Assembly: GCA_947034895.1 (NCBI GenBank)
Contig: OX344764.1
Coordinates: forward strand, 15,066,001 to 15,130,000
Length of the DNA: 64,000 nt
Reading direction: 5' to 3'
DNA from: Rhytidiadelphus loreus
Taxonomy: Eukaryota; Streptophyta; Bryopsida; Hypnales; Hylocomiaceae
Position numbers and translations under genes: made by a program. Shown one piece after another: positions 12,535 to 24,527 of the stretch; position 1 is the stretch's first letter; each line of letters opens with the position of its first letter. Below the pieces are notes generated by a model. The model was not told the DNA's origin. It saw nothing but the letters and a program-made list of their open reading frames with translations, and searched no databases.

Positions 12535-15500
12535 GTGTGATCCAATAAAGTGTGAGCCAATCAAATTTTCTTCAATAAAAAATAGAATGAGTCATTAGAG
12601 AAAATTTAGCCCATTGTTTGACTTTAGGTTGATGTGCAAATCTAGGAAAAAAAAATTGAAATTTTTGGTAGTCTCCAATCTTATGTGGCACACCAAATGA
12701 TCATATAAGCCAAAAATATATTTTTATTATTTTATTATTTTTTGGATATATATATTTTTGATAATTGCACATTTTCATGCAATCAAACAGCCCTGTGCAA
12801 GGTCCAAATTTCCTCTAATGCTATATCATTAGTCATCCAAATGTAACATGCTCTTGGTCTATAGTTTAACCTTTAAATGCCAATGTAGTTGTAAAAAAAG
12901 ACTAATGAATAGTGAAACTTACCTTTTTATAACTAAAAAATGAATGATTTCCATCCAATTTTTCTAGAAGAGTTCTTTGAATGTGTATGCATCACTTGGT
13001 GGTAGAAAGCCCCTCATTGAAAACCTATAAAAATTTATAAAGAAGAAGATACTAAATCCACAAATCACAAAAGATGCCTTGCTAGTGTGTTTGGCAATGC
13101 CTACCACCATTGCTCTTGACCTAAATTTTAGCCTTTAAAATGATCTTTTTCAAATTTGAACCTGGCTAATGGAATAAGTTTTTTTAAGACTACTTTCTAC
13201 TCTAATAAATTTTTTTATATAATTCCTAAAATTGTCTATTTTAAAGCCATTTGAACTTTGGACCTATTACAGCATTCTAATAACTTTCTAATTATAGAAT
13301 GGCATAGAATTTTGGTTTACACCATGATGTTCTACACCATAATAGACACCAATGGAGAAATTTTGAGAGTTTTTGAGCTTATTTTGTATTTGATATGAAT
13401 TTTCTTCACTTTTTCTTCAAAAGATTCATAATAATTTCAAATTTTCACAAAAAAATTCTGAAATTTCTAAGATGTGTACATGACATCCGAGTTAATCTCT
13501 GAAAAATAATAAATAAAAATTCCATTCCTCTTCAATGACAAAATGAAGCATCCAGGATAGAGGACTTTGATGTTTGACCACACAGTCCGGCATTTCAGGT
13601 TTATCACCTCTTTACATTTTATTTATTTATTTATAACACAAATGAACCTCTTTACATTTATCACTGCAAGCCAAGAACCTCAAGTCTCAACCTTGACATT
13701 CTGACCAGCTTGAGTAATAAATATCATTAATGAGGTGCAGGTAATTTGTACCATCACTCATGGTTTGAGTCCATCCTTTAACGTATGTCTTGTTTCAAAA
13801 GTACCTCACAAGTTTCAAATGATTTGGTTTTTTATTTTATGTTATTTTTTCCTCTATTTGGTTATCATTCGGTTTTCATTATGACTCAAATCAAAATTGA
13901 GATTCACCTGCACAAAAACCTTGTGGTAATAGGAATATAATTTCAAAGGTTATATATATATTCTCATAAACAAACCAATGATATCAGACAATGCAGGTGT
14001 AGTTGTCCCACAAGCAGCTGGACTACTGGACTGGACTTGTGTCATAAAAATGATCGAACATGGAATGATCTAAATTTGTGTCTTCATTATTAGGTACTGT
14101 GTGTACCCTTGCACCGACCATTCAACATCCATAGTGTTATTTATACGGACTATGATTATTATATGAGACATGAACGTCGATAACATACAAAGCAAGTACA
14201 CAATCCAGCAAATGCGGCAAATTGCTTACCTATTTTTCTCACCGACTTTGTGGAAATTTGTATTGAAAAGGGGAATACAAGGCCTTGGGTAGGGCCGTCA
14301 CTTGATGATAAACAGTGGCAAATGAAGAGCATCCAAGGTGCCAAACGTTCCAGAAGTCCGTCCTTTCATGTAGTATTTGTGCGTTTATCTGCAATGCAAA
14401 ACAAAAGATCATTCGTTTGTGCTAATTTTTAAAGAAAAGAGAAGAAAAAGAAGAAAAACAGAAAAAAGAAGAATCCTCTCCAAGTTGGCTTGAGTGATTC
14501 CTAGCAGTCATCCGTGCTTTCTGTTCTACCTGCTCTGTCAGTTGCATTGTCTTTTCCAGAACAATGGGAGCCAGCAATTCTGCACTTCCCATTCATGCAG
14601 AGTCGGCATCCCTGCATGAGATTGCACACATGCACTGCATCAGTCCTCCAGTCCCTGCAAGAATGAAATCAGTGGCAACATCTTGGGCGGTGGGTTAAGT
14701 GTCGTTTCTAGTAGTGGCTGGATTAACATCGCTTCTGGCACCAGAAGACGGTTTTCATATGGCGAGTCAGAGCTGGTCCACAGAAGGAATCGATTCCAAA
14801 GCTCTATGAGAGGAGGGCCAGTACGTTGGGGAAAGAAGAATCACGTAGTGCCCAATTTGATAACAAACCTGCAAATTGCGCAGTAGGAATCGCAAGGTCT
14901 GACATCCCTTTAGAATTACCAGAAGAATATACGACCTAATGGTCAGAAACAATACTAATCTGCAAATCCAGTGTGGTCTACCAACAACCATCTGGCACTT
15001 TCCTTGCATTGCCCAATTTGTAAATAGACGCCAGTATTTGTTTCACAAAGTAAATTCTCTAGATCCAGGGATTCAAAATTGCAAATTCATTCAATAACAG
15101 AAATGGTGAAAGCGTAAAGACCTGGATACTTGAACTCAACCAACGATCTAAGCTTTATAGCAGATGAGCATACCTGTCTAATTGTCAGTGCCTGCCAATT
15201 GGCACTGGCAGAAGCACCTCAGGCAGGTAACGTTTCATGCCTTGAAAAGATACAGCAAAGTGATCAATAATCAGATTGAGATGCTACTTGTCGAACATGC
15301 AATCCTAGATGTTCATGTACAAATCGGACAAAATATTCTCCAATTCCTCTTTTCCAACCCCACGCAACCCTCTCTACTCATTATGCTGCAGGAGGACAAA
15401 TGGGTTTCAATTAGCATAATAAGGCATGCTCACAACTTGACACGTGGAATTTCCAATCAGAAGTGTGCCAACGTGACAGATTTTCAAAGATATACACGGA

Positions 15501-15641
15501 ATGTGAAATTCCAGTGTCATTAGAGGGTTGATTATAGAGTAGAATGAAACATCAAGTTGTGACAGAAGAACAAGATGTGCCATAAGAGAAATCCCTTCTA
15601 AATCCTGCTTTACTGGAAACCAAAGGGCCTGTGACATTTAC

Positions 15642-15687
15642 CAGTCTCTCCAATGAGCTTCAGAATCTGGAGCGGCGCACCCCGTAA
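15642..15687 (-). other. Possible isolated exon (46 nt)
   Basis: On the minus strand a segment is bounded by a good acceptor (TTGTGTTGCAG) and a donor (CTG|GTAAATG). One frame reads LRGAPLQILKLIGET, which looks protein-like, and a second frame is open too. No partner exons were found nearby, so this may be chance or a leftover of a decayed gene. Confidence 0.2.
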
Positions 15688-15992
15688 CTGCAACACAAGC
15701 ATAAACCAACAACACCATCTCAGTCAAGTAGCCATTGAGGAATTGTGCTACACAAAATTACATGAAATCAGCTGCAGCATCTCTAATCAAAACATACTGA
15801 GCACTGTAAATTCCACTTCTCTTTCGTGAAAATGAGGAATACCAGGACCGCAGGCTGTAACAAATACCTAAAGTATGCATCAAGGAATTTAAGTCTGTAT
15901 CCCATGCATAGAGTTGTGGAAATCATGGCTTGTTCCAGCCAAAGAGTCCACCCAACTTGGTTACATATTGGTCTTTATTGGTAATGGATATC

Positions 15993-16034
15993 TAAACCCT
16001 ACACCCTAAACCTAAAAAACCTAAAACCTAAATC
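15993..16034. repeat. Degenerate telomere-type motif array
   Basis: Short degenerate units of CCCTAAA/CCTAAAA (TAAACCCTACACCCTAAACC and following) resemble the plant telomere repeat. They lie about 20 bp past the end of a segment that was duplicated to 33 kb. Confidence 0.7.
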
Positions 16035-16800
16035 AACACATCGTCATATTGCAACTGTAGGTCCACCAGGAAAATTGCAAAGTATCACTGTAAGTCAAGT
16101 AACCATCATGTCCAAATAACAGTGGCCTTGTTAGGGCAATGAAGAAAACACGCTGCTGAAAGATCTGCATCCATAAGAAGACGAGGAGCAAGCCTAGACG
16201 TAAACATAAATATGTCCATTCTATTACATATGGCAATTGGTAATCGAGATAATAAACCAAGTTTTCATAATTAATTGATGAAGCTGTTAAGAAAATGACT
16301 GCTTCAAACCTATGTCGTATGGAGATTCCAGCGCTACTACAATAGTTGGAGCAAAATTGCATTAATCTACAGCCATGGAATGAAGATACTAGAACTGAAA
16401 TGACAAGAGACCTCGTTTCTAAATGCAGATGCGTTGAGAAGAACCCATTATAAATAGATGCTCCTCGTTTTGTTCCAAAAACCTGTTGGCTCTGCTGCAA
16501 TTGAGCTCCTGAGGAGATCGGATAAAGTTCCAACAAAGTTTATTCTCACCAATGTGGTCCAGCAACAAGAACAAAACTGTGTCTGTGTCCCACCAATCTC
16601 ATATGCAACACGTTAACCCTGTTCTACTCTCATCCGAATGAAATTATCAGGGTTTAACCAGGGTTCCAGGATTTTAGGATTTAGGGCTGACGCACGTAAG
16701 AATATAAGTTACGCTAAACCTCTAGCACTGAATTGAACAGACAAAATTACTATCTCTGCAGAATCTAAAATTAACCCAAAAGTAGTAAGCGAAGTGAGTC

Positions 16801-16878
16801 TATTGTGGGCAAAATTATATAAGTGGTGTACATTTATGAACTTAAATGTACACCACCATTACAATTTTGTCCACTATG
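16801..16878. repeat. Perfect-core hairpin
   Basis: TGGTGTACATTTA and TAAATGTACACCA flank a short loop, with a second paired layer GGGCAAAATT/AATTTTGTCC outside. It abuts the miniature element at 16916 and may be a remnant of another foldback element. Confidence 0.6.
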
Positions 16879-16915
16879 GGCTTGTTTCCATTTGTGTCTG
16901 CAATGGGCTCATTTA

Positions 16916-17310
16916 CCTTAGGGCCACTTTATACTATGGCCAAAGGTCGAGAGGCCGTGGATTTCCACCAATAAAATTTCAAGAAACCAAAAGTTCGGTC
17001 TCTCAACCCTTCACACTAGAAGGCACAAGTCCAAAGGTCCAAACAATGTTCAAACAATGGCTGAGAGGCCATCAATTTATGACAAGATCTCAACCATTAA
17101 ATTGGTATGTGGGAGTTCATTATCAAGAGTTTGGACTTTGGGCTTGGACTTTGGAGGCTTTATACTATGGTCTATGGCTAGCCAAAGACTCCAATTCCTA
17201 TTATTTATTGCCTATTTATTGCTCATTTCTTTGGGTTCTCAACGAAGTTTGGCCACTCAATGCCACAACCTCTCGATTTGGATGGCCATAGTGTGAAGTG
17301 GCCCTTAAGG
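16916..17310. mobile_element. MITE with about 45-bp terminal inverted repeats and TA flanks
   Basis: The left end reads CCTTAGGGCCACTTTATACT. The right end, reverse complemented, reads CCTTAAGGGCCACTTCACAC, and the match continues for about 45 bp with few changes. TA lies directly outside both ends, consistent with Tc1/mariner-type TA target duplication. The interior has no transposase. Frames running across it come from the inverted repeats. Confidence 0.75.
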
Positions 17311-18018
17311 TATCATGCTCAAAAAGCGACCATTTAAGGGTTGGTCCGCCTTTTTCATAGGCTTTCATGGATGGAAATATTTTTTGATCATTTTTCAAAG
17401 AAAATAAAATAGATGTGGAACCTAGCACAAGTGGTTTTGTATTTTATCAATCATTTTTTAATTGCTTATAAATTTTCAAAGATTCAGGGCATAGGCACCT
17501 ATTTGTAACCATAGGTCTCCCAAAATTTGTCCACTTACTACTTGTAAAGAGATGTGCAGAAATCAAAGATAATTATTGTCTCTTGCAGTAAATAAATAAA
17601 TTTTCCTTGATGCATTCAATTGCTATAGTGGTCCATTTAAGGATCATTCCATCTCCATTCTCCACCCAAAAATAGGGGTGGTTTGAAGAAGGTGGACGCT
17701 TTTGGAACATACTACCTTAGTAGTTCTAAAGACAAATTTCCTTCACCCAATCCAAAATCTTTGCCTCCACTGTAATTTAATTAGCAATCAAAAGAAGTTT
17801 ACTTGAGTTTAGAAAACACTAACACACTGCTTTAGTATTATGATAAGAGACCCAATTTGTGCCTTGTGCCATTTTTTGGTTGAATTGAAAGCTTGAATTG
17901 TACATTGCTTGAAATTTTGAAGTGATATGTAGTAAAGCCCATTAGTGACATTAGATCATTTGTAAACCCACAAAATTTACATTAAAAAATGGACTTCTTT
18001 TTCACCTAAAATGGTTGC

Positions 18019-18954
18019 TTAAAGGACCTCTAAAAGACTATCATGTGTTTTTTGGCAACATAGCAATTTTGGGTAGATACGTGTGACTGGAGATTTGTAT
18101 ATTTTAGGCTTAAATTTTAATAGAAGGTAGATACAAGGAGTATCTTTCATATGCACTAAATTTCATTACATTTTTAAAATATGAGTCAAAAGTTATAGCC
18201 AAACATGTTACTTTTTTTGGTAACTAGGCAGTCCAAGTAGATACAAAAAAATCAATTTAAAAAAAAAGAAAATTTGAAATTGGTTCTCTAAAGTTATATA
18301 TATAGAAAGCTTTGAATCATTCCATTTTGATCAATGAGTCAAAAGTTATGAGGAGTTTTAGTTTGCAAGTAGTTATGGATTCTCTAATCTAAAATTAACT
18401 TTGAAATCCTTTATTCTACTCAATTTTCAATATTTTTTGAAAAAAATAAAATCATAGGATGTAGATTGTTCATTACAACGTACATTTCAACCATTGGGAT
18501 TGGCATTTTTCAATTCCATGAATAAATTCTTAACAATTTTGTATTTCAAATCATTTTCTACTTCTTTCTACTTACTATTTTTTTCTTATATATTATACAA
18601 TTCCAAATGATCTGAATTTTCAAGCATGTAGCCAACTTGCCTCAAAGAGTGAATCCAAAGAAGCACCACTATTTTGGACATTTCTTCATACAAATGTGAG
18701 CTTGTGAAGTGCAGTTGGCTTGTTTTTTGTAGGGCCTAAAAAATGATTTTAGTGAATTTGAAAGCTCATATCTTACAATCCACGTGGTGAAAAATTCCGA
18801 TTTTTTTTTCATGTGTTCTCGAGTCATCATACTAGAAGATCCTACACTTACATGTGTCCAAAAATGTTTTTTTTTCAAATTTGGTACTTGTACTAGAAAT
18901 GGCAGTTTTAGAGCATTTTTGGTAAAAACATAGTCACGATCCTTTAGGGGTTAA
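18019..18954 (-). repeat. TTAA-flanked dispersed repeat, family A, copy 2 (inverted)
   Basis: The right end CCTTTAGGGGTTAA is intact and the left end is degenerate (TTAAAGGACC). On the minus strand it is collinear with 1758-2933 and 60823-61465, including AAATGCTCTAAAACTGCCAT near its start. It is non-coding. Confidence 0.6.
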
Positions 18955-20282
18955 TTTTCTTTCTTAAGGAAGTCACAATATTAAGGTTTCCAAATGCCTA
19001 TATGCTTTTGATGATTTTACACCCAAAATGTACAAGCTCCTATCATGGTCATCAGATCACTTCTAAACCATGACTTGTGTACTCCAAAATTTCCACTTTC
19101 ACATTTCAAGTAGGGCCATAGTACTTCATTTGTTGAAAAAACACATAAATTAGATACTTGGATGGCCATAATGAGGGCATTTCTACACTGGCCATCATAG
19201 TTTGATGGCCACTCTAGTTTTTTTATTTGTTGCTATAAAATGCAACAAGATCAAAATGCCCAATTTAGTTTTGATGATAATTGTGCCATTTTTAACCCCT
19301 CAAGGTCCAACAACTTTTTGACAATGGCACAAGGTTTTCAATGAGTCACCCCACTTTTATATCTTTTTGCACATGGATGCTTTTTTTCATTCATCAATTA
19401 TTTTGAAGATTCTTGCATAAATTTGTTAAATTTGTATGGTATATTTTGAAGACATTCATTTGAAAATATTCTTCAATTCATAGGATCCTAGGAGGTTTGG
19501 CATCAAAAAACAACTTTTCAATTCAAAAAATGGCCCTTCAAAAGCAACTTGAATAAAAATATAAAACAAAAATCTTTGAAAATCACTATGGTTAAAAACT
19601 TAACATTTTGAACTTAAAAAACCCATACTTCTTGAAAAAATTATAAATATTCAATCCTCAGGGGATGCACTTCCATTTTTTTTATTAGAGACGTACAATC
19701 AAATGAAGGGTTATTACACGGGTTATCATAATTGCTTTGGTCTTAAATTTTAGACATGGCTTAAAAGTAAATTAGCATCATTATAATGGAGTTAGGGTCC
19801 TTGTAAATAAAGAAAGGTAAGGAAAAATAATGAGTTTTATATTTTTTAAATTATATAATAGCCTTGACAATTAAATTTTTTTTTATAGAAATATTCTCGT
19901 AGTGTGATAAATGTGGTATTTATTGTATAACTTTGTATGTGGTATCCAAAGTTGAATCTAGTGAATATTTGTTGTATGTGAATAATTAGTGTGTAGAAAT
20001 AATTAGTATACTATACAGAATGTAGTTGTTAGAGGATGAATAACTAAAATTGCAATGGATTCAAGAGTTGGGTAACAACACACACATTAGATGACAACAT
20101 TTGCACTTCTAGGCTTTGGCATGAGCAAAAGTTATAGGGTTTAGGAACCAATATTTGTTTGCACTAAACAAAGAATTTTGGCTACGAGCTCCAAATGTTG
20201 TGGTTATACGAATGGACTAACAATTTAATTTTTTCAAGAGGAAGCGCTTGTTTTAGGGTTTGGGTTTACAGTGAGGGTTATG

Positions 20283-20369
20283 GGTGTACAATTGCATAGA
20301 GTGTTTGGAATTTAGGGTTACATATGGGGTATACAATTGTACAAAGTGTTTGAAATTTGGGATTACTTA
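20283..20369. repeat. Two-copy tandem repeat, unit about 42 bp
   Basis: Two adjacent units of the form (G/A)TACAATTG(C/T)A(T/C)A(G/A)AGTGTTTG(G/A)AATTT(A/G)GG(G/A)TTAC are separated by a few bases. No function is evident. Confidence 0.7.
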
Positions 20370-21340
20370 TTCAAAAAAATGTTGCAGTTGTTCAAAGCGA
20401 ACATGGAGTTCTTCAACAAATTTTGGAGAGTTAACCACGAACTTCTCCTACACCTACGCACGATTGCACTTGATGAGTTGTATGTTGCAAACCTTGACTA
20501 ATTGCTATCTACTCTTCGTTTAAGATGGTAGGTGGAAATAACCATGTGATCAAGAGATGGTCAAGCTCACTCTTCCAATGTGTAGGTCACCTTGGCATTT
20601 CGATGAGATAAGTCCTTAATATGAACCCCAACCCGTTGAACTTGGTCATTTGGAATTTCATTTTCATATTCACTCATTTTCATTTTTCTTTGTGAATGTA
20701 CAAATACTAGTGTTGCATTTCTTTAAAACTCGTAGTGGATTCATGAGGTTGTCGAGTTTTGCTAGTTGCTCAATTTGCATAGGCTAGCTTGTTGTGATTA
20801 CATTTCCTCTATCATTGAACCTTGAATGCAAATCTTGTCACCTTGCAACCTCCAATTTTTGAAATTTCTATAAGTGCTTTGTATTGTGTGACACATGCAT
20901 CTTTTTTGGCACAATGCATTTGGACATTACATTCAAATATCTTTCACTTTTTGTATAGTTTTGAACTTTGTACTTGTTTATATTCAATTTGGATTTGGCA
21001 ATACTTTGTGATTGAAAGTATTTGTGGTATTGACAAAGTTTTGTAATTCAAATTTGTGCTTGAAACTTGTATTCGTTTGTGCTTGAAAGTACATAGTGTA
21101 TGGATCCACTTTGGCTTTCAAAGTAGCACTTTGGTTTTGAACATGGTTTTGAATTCAAACTAGTTTGTGCTTGCATCGCATTTCAGTTTCAAAGTCCCTA
21201 GGGTTTAAATATAGGATGGATTGTAGAGTTTTTAATCTCCAAAACTAACTGCTTGAACTTGTTGAATTTTCTTTGGATACAATGGGATTTGGCAAACCTT
21301 ATAAAACACATTTTTGATCATTCAAAGGTGTATTTATGGA

Positions 21341-23726
21341 TTAATATGGATAAAAAAAGATCAAGAAATTAGCCTTATAAGTATTAATAATCACTTTCCG
21401 TAAAGCTATAGAACCTTCATTAAGTAAGTGATTAAGAAATTTAGCATCCCATTGATGTTGTCCCTCCAAAATAGCCATCTGTTTGAAGCAAATAGCCTTA
21501 CTGGATTTTTTTAAAGGTTCAATCTTCTCCATTAGAATCTTCTGGTAGAGCCCCTTTTTTTCTCCTAGCTCCAAATCCATCAAAATTGGATAGATCCAAC
21601 ATCTGTTATTCTTAGCCTTGAAAGGAATAAGAATGTTAGTTGCCATGTAAAAACTGCTCTGAATATTCATAGTTAGATAACCTCGCTTCACTGTTGAATT
21701 TGGATCAACTTAAAAAATCTCCTTCTATATATTTGCTTTATTATTAGGTGTCTTTCACGCAAACTTGAATCTCTCTTTAGAAACCACCTCCTCTCCAAGT
21801 TCTGTGGGAGCATTAGCCTCCAATGATCCCATTGTATCCAAAGAAAATTCATGACATGGTCCTTTACTCTTCTCTATATTTTTATTCTTGTTTTGAGAAT
21901 GATGAAGTTTAACAGAAGGATTTGCTTTAAGCTAAATCTTAGAATCAAGAGTATCCTTAACTCTTTCTGTTTCCACCTCTTCAAAAACTGGAGTACTGTT
22001 GACTTCTTCATCCTCAATCAACATTTCCACTGGTTGTATCAAATTGTCTAACAATAATGATAATGTATCTTTATTCAAAAGTTTCTAAAGCTTATCCTAT
22101 GCTATTTTAGTGACAAAAAGTAGCGAGTTACCTTCCAAACTTCCTCTAGCTATCGCAACAGGTACTACCTCTTCCCCTCATAAATTTGTATCTTTAACAA
22201 TCGATAGAGAATCCTTTAGTTTACCACAATGATCAACCACTATTGACTTCAACTTTTGTGAACCAGGTTCTCCAATAGTATCTTCCATTAGATTGTTCAA
22301 AATGTTGTTTGTCCTCTTAGACACTATAAGAAAATGGAGGTATAAATGACTTGTTCACAATGATTACACTAACAACAATGACTGCAAATTAGTCATTTTG
22401 CAGTCACTTTGAAGTCATTGTTGTCGGTATAGTAATTGTGGACAAGTCATTTATACCCCCATTTTCTTGTAGTGAGAGCCATCTTTTGGAGCAACATCTT
22501 TCATAGTCGCAATCCTAACTGTGGATTTTGGACTATCTTGACGAACATAACTCTTGCTGTCACCTTCTTGCTTCTCACCAACTCGTTGATCAATTTGCCA
22601 AGTGACCTTCTCGCTTCTTCCTCTTGGAAAAGAACCTCGTCCTTGACCTTCAAAACCTGGTCCCCAACCATCAAAACTTGTTCTTCTTCCTACCCTAAAC
22701 CTTCTTCCTCTTGCTCCAAATAGTCTTCCTTCTCTACTTCTTTCTTCAAAATCACTTCCTCAAGAAGTGTCCCCTCTACCCTCTCTAATACCTATTTCCT
22801 CTGGGTACTTGGGTCAACTACGACTTCTCTTTCTATTAGGGTTTGGAAATTTTCAAGAAGACAAATATTTTAGATCCCCTAACAATGTAGCACTCCAGTT
22901 TCTAAACGAGTGATCAAAAACCTCGTCAAAATCCTTACAACGAATGCATTGATTTGGTCTCCTTGTATAGGTCATCTTACGCTCCAACGTAGTACCTTCC
23001 TTCCTTCCTGGAGGAAGCATGATCTCTAGAAGAGACTTTGCATTATCAACCAAGACCCTAATCTTTGGTCCCGAAGTCTTTTCAATGTATGAGTCAGAAA
23101 GATCTATAGCAAGTATCTCTTCTAATCTTCTACCTAACACTGTTAAGCACCGTGTATTTCGAAGATAAGTTGGAAGCCCAAGAAAATGAGTCCATACTAG
23201 ATTCTTGACTTTAGAAAACGTAGCTTCATTCTCTAAAGAAAAATCAGGGCTCCAAGTAGAAAATAACACTTCCTTTCCCTCAAAGAAGTAAGAGTTCTTG
23301 AGAGTATGAAGAGAACCCTCTTTAAACGAAAATGTGATTTCAAAGAAACCATTCTCAATGAGGGCTATGGATTGAAACAAATGAAGCGAGTCCTTTGGCC
23401 ATTCTTGAATTGCGATAAAACTTGGACTCTTTATTAGAAAGTGTCCTATAACAATATTGATTAAGAATTGCTAACTCTTTGACGGTATACTGGAATTTTA
23501 AAATCCCATTGATACATTCCGACTGTGCATCTTCCTTTCTTGTTTCAAGAACATGAATAGAAAGCGTTGATATCTCACCAGGGACGCTCTCTAAATCTTC
23601 CATTGCAATTTGAGGACCGACAATAGGATTACGAAGAACCTCTCGACCTACTCCTTTGAAAATGTCATAACCAACGCCTTTCAAAACAATAGCCTCAGGA
23701 AGTTCTACCCTCTCGAAACCCTCCAT
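21341..23726 (-). pseudogene. LINE ORF1 relic (DUF4283/zinc-knuckle type)
   Basis: The minus strand encodes pieces of a plant LINE ORF1 protein. 23726-23355 starts MEGFERVELPEAIVLKGVG. 23380-22853 contains LPTYLRNTRCLTVLGRRLEE, as in the DUF4283 nucleic-acid-binding region, then a short knuckle NQCIRCKDFDEVFDH. A further fragment lies at 21691-21341. Frames are interrupted and a CACTA miniature element sits inside at 22322-22474. No endonuclease or reverse transcriptase follows within 3 kb, so only the 5' part of the retrotransposon is present. It would normally make an RNA-binding coat-like protein. This copy is dead. Confidence 0.6.
22322..22474. mobile_element. CACTA (En/Spm) MITE, 153 bp
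   Basis: It starts CACTATAAGAAAATGG and ends CCATTTTCTTGTAGTG, the hallmark CACTA(C/T)AAGAAAA terminal repeat. Inverted pairing continues inward for about 60 bp (TATAAATGACTTGTTCACAA against TTGTGGACAAGTCATTTATA). The exact 3-bp duplication AGA lies at 22319-22321 and 22475-22477, as CACTA elements make. It is inserted in the LINE ORF1 relic. Confidence 0.93.
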
Positions 23727-23925
23727 CTTCTATAATAGACCTTCACTCGATGAAAACAACAACAAAAGAACTCACGAAAACCAGACTAAATCAACAAACG
23801 CAATAAACCCTCACTGTATCAATCGCGGGAGAAAAACCAAGCTAAAAAACATCAAAAAATGGGTCGGAAACCCTAATGTGCCTCTGCCACTTCATTCTGC
23901 CTACCTTCCACCGCCTGCCCTCTCA

Positions 23926-23981
23926 CTCTATCCACTAAGCTACAAGCACAAAGGGAAATCCTCGCTCTCCCAACTGAGCTA
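23926..23981 (-). other. Two tRNA D-arm/A-box-like segments
   Basis: On the minus strand TAGCTCAGTTGGGAGAGC is followed about 20 nt later by TAGCTTAGTGGATAGAG. Both match the 5' half (A box and D arm) of tRNAs, but neither continues into an anticodon or T arm. They lie about 200 bp upstream of the LINE ORF1 relic and 400 bp from the real tRNA pair, so they could be tRNA fragments or part of a Pol III-type promoter. Confidence 0.45.
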
Positions 23982-24342
23982 TCAATGTGCCTAAGAAGGG
24001 TCAATTTGGATATTTTTCCCACCCTTCCTACAAAATGTCTTTAAAAATTGATTTTCAAATATCTCTCAAGTGCAATGTACCTAAAAAGGACCCAATACAC
24101 CTCGCATTCAAGACTTGCCCCAATTTACCAAACCCCAAAGCCAATAGTCTTGAGTAACTATCTGGACAAAGTAACTATATGTTGGTGTGATGTATTTGTC
24201 CAAGATAAACAAAATCAGTTTTGTCTAAGTAGTAATGAAACTTTGAAGCTTCATAACTTCTTCATCCGATATCCAAATGATGTGTGTCTCGCTGCGTTGG
24301 AATCCCCTTCGAGTTGCCAACAAGAATTTTTAAGAAAAATGA

Positions 24343-24358
24343 GGAAAAAAAAATAAAA
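24343..24358 (-). terminator. Pol III terminator after tRNA-Phe (copy 1)
   Basis: On the minus strand, TTTT then a longer T run starts 7 bases after the tRNA 3' end, the usual RNA polymerase III stop. Confidence 0.75.
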
Positions 24359-24364
24359 GGAACG

Positions 24365-24389
24365 TGCGGTGAGCGTGGATCGAACACGC

Positions 24390-24432
<43 letters not shown>

Positions 24433-24437
24433 CCCGC
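24365..24437 (-). tRNA. tRNA-Phe(GAA), copy 1
   Basis: The 73-nt cloverleaf has acceptor pair GCGGGGA/TCACCGC, D arm TAGCTCAGTTGGGAGAGC, anticodon stem-loop TCAGA-CTGAAGA-TCTGA with GAA, and T arm GCGTG-TTCGATC-CACGC. The discriminator is A, and CCA is not encoded, as is normal in eukaryotes. There is no intron. It is transcribed in tandem with tRNA-Glu, 18 nt upstream on the same strand. An identical copy lies at 34085-34157. Confidence 0.97.
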
Positions 24438-24455
24438 ACCAACGACGACAGACCT

Positions 24456-24527
24456 TTCCGTAACCGGGGCTCGAACCCGGGTCGCCTGGGTGAAAGCCAG
24501 GTATCCTAACCACTAGACTATTACGGA
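24456..24527 (-). tRNA. tRNA-Glu(TTC), copy 1
   Basis: The 72-nt cloverleaf has acceptor TCCGTAA/TTACGGA, D arm GTCTAGTGGTTAGGAT, anticodon loop CTTTCAC with TTC, and T arm CCGGG-TTCGAGC-CCCGG. The discriminator is A. It is the first gene of the Glu-Phe pair on the minus strand. The same gene is present at 33995-34066 on the plus strand. Confidence 0.97.

Larger units (their letters stand above)
12535..16800. other. Intergenic DNA, AT-rich then mixed; no gene identified
   Basis: 12.5-14.0 kb is AT-rich without structure. 14.4-16.7 kb has more balanced composition and several short exon-like segments, but I could not join them into a reading frame of any family I know. Two stretches here, 14084-14170 and 15912-15973, recur side by side at 33088-33254. 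Confidence 0.45.
17311..21340. other. AT-rich intergenic DNA with dispersed repeats, no gene
   Basis: It contains a family A repeat (18019-18954), one isolated element end TTAACCCCTCAAGGTCC at 19292, and a two-unit tandem repeat (20283-20369). The remainder gives only short broken frames. Confidence 0.55.

Noticed and set aside
16033..16536. 167-codon minus-strand frame
   Set aside because: Composition is like non-coding DNA, with no domain and no conserved neighbours; it runs close to a telomere-like array.
16794..17291. 165-codon plus-strand frame
   Set aside because: It spans a hairpin and the inverted-repeat element at 16916-17310, so the frame comes from repeat structure.
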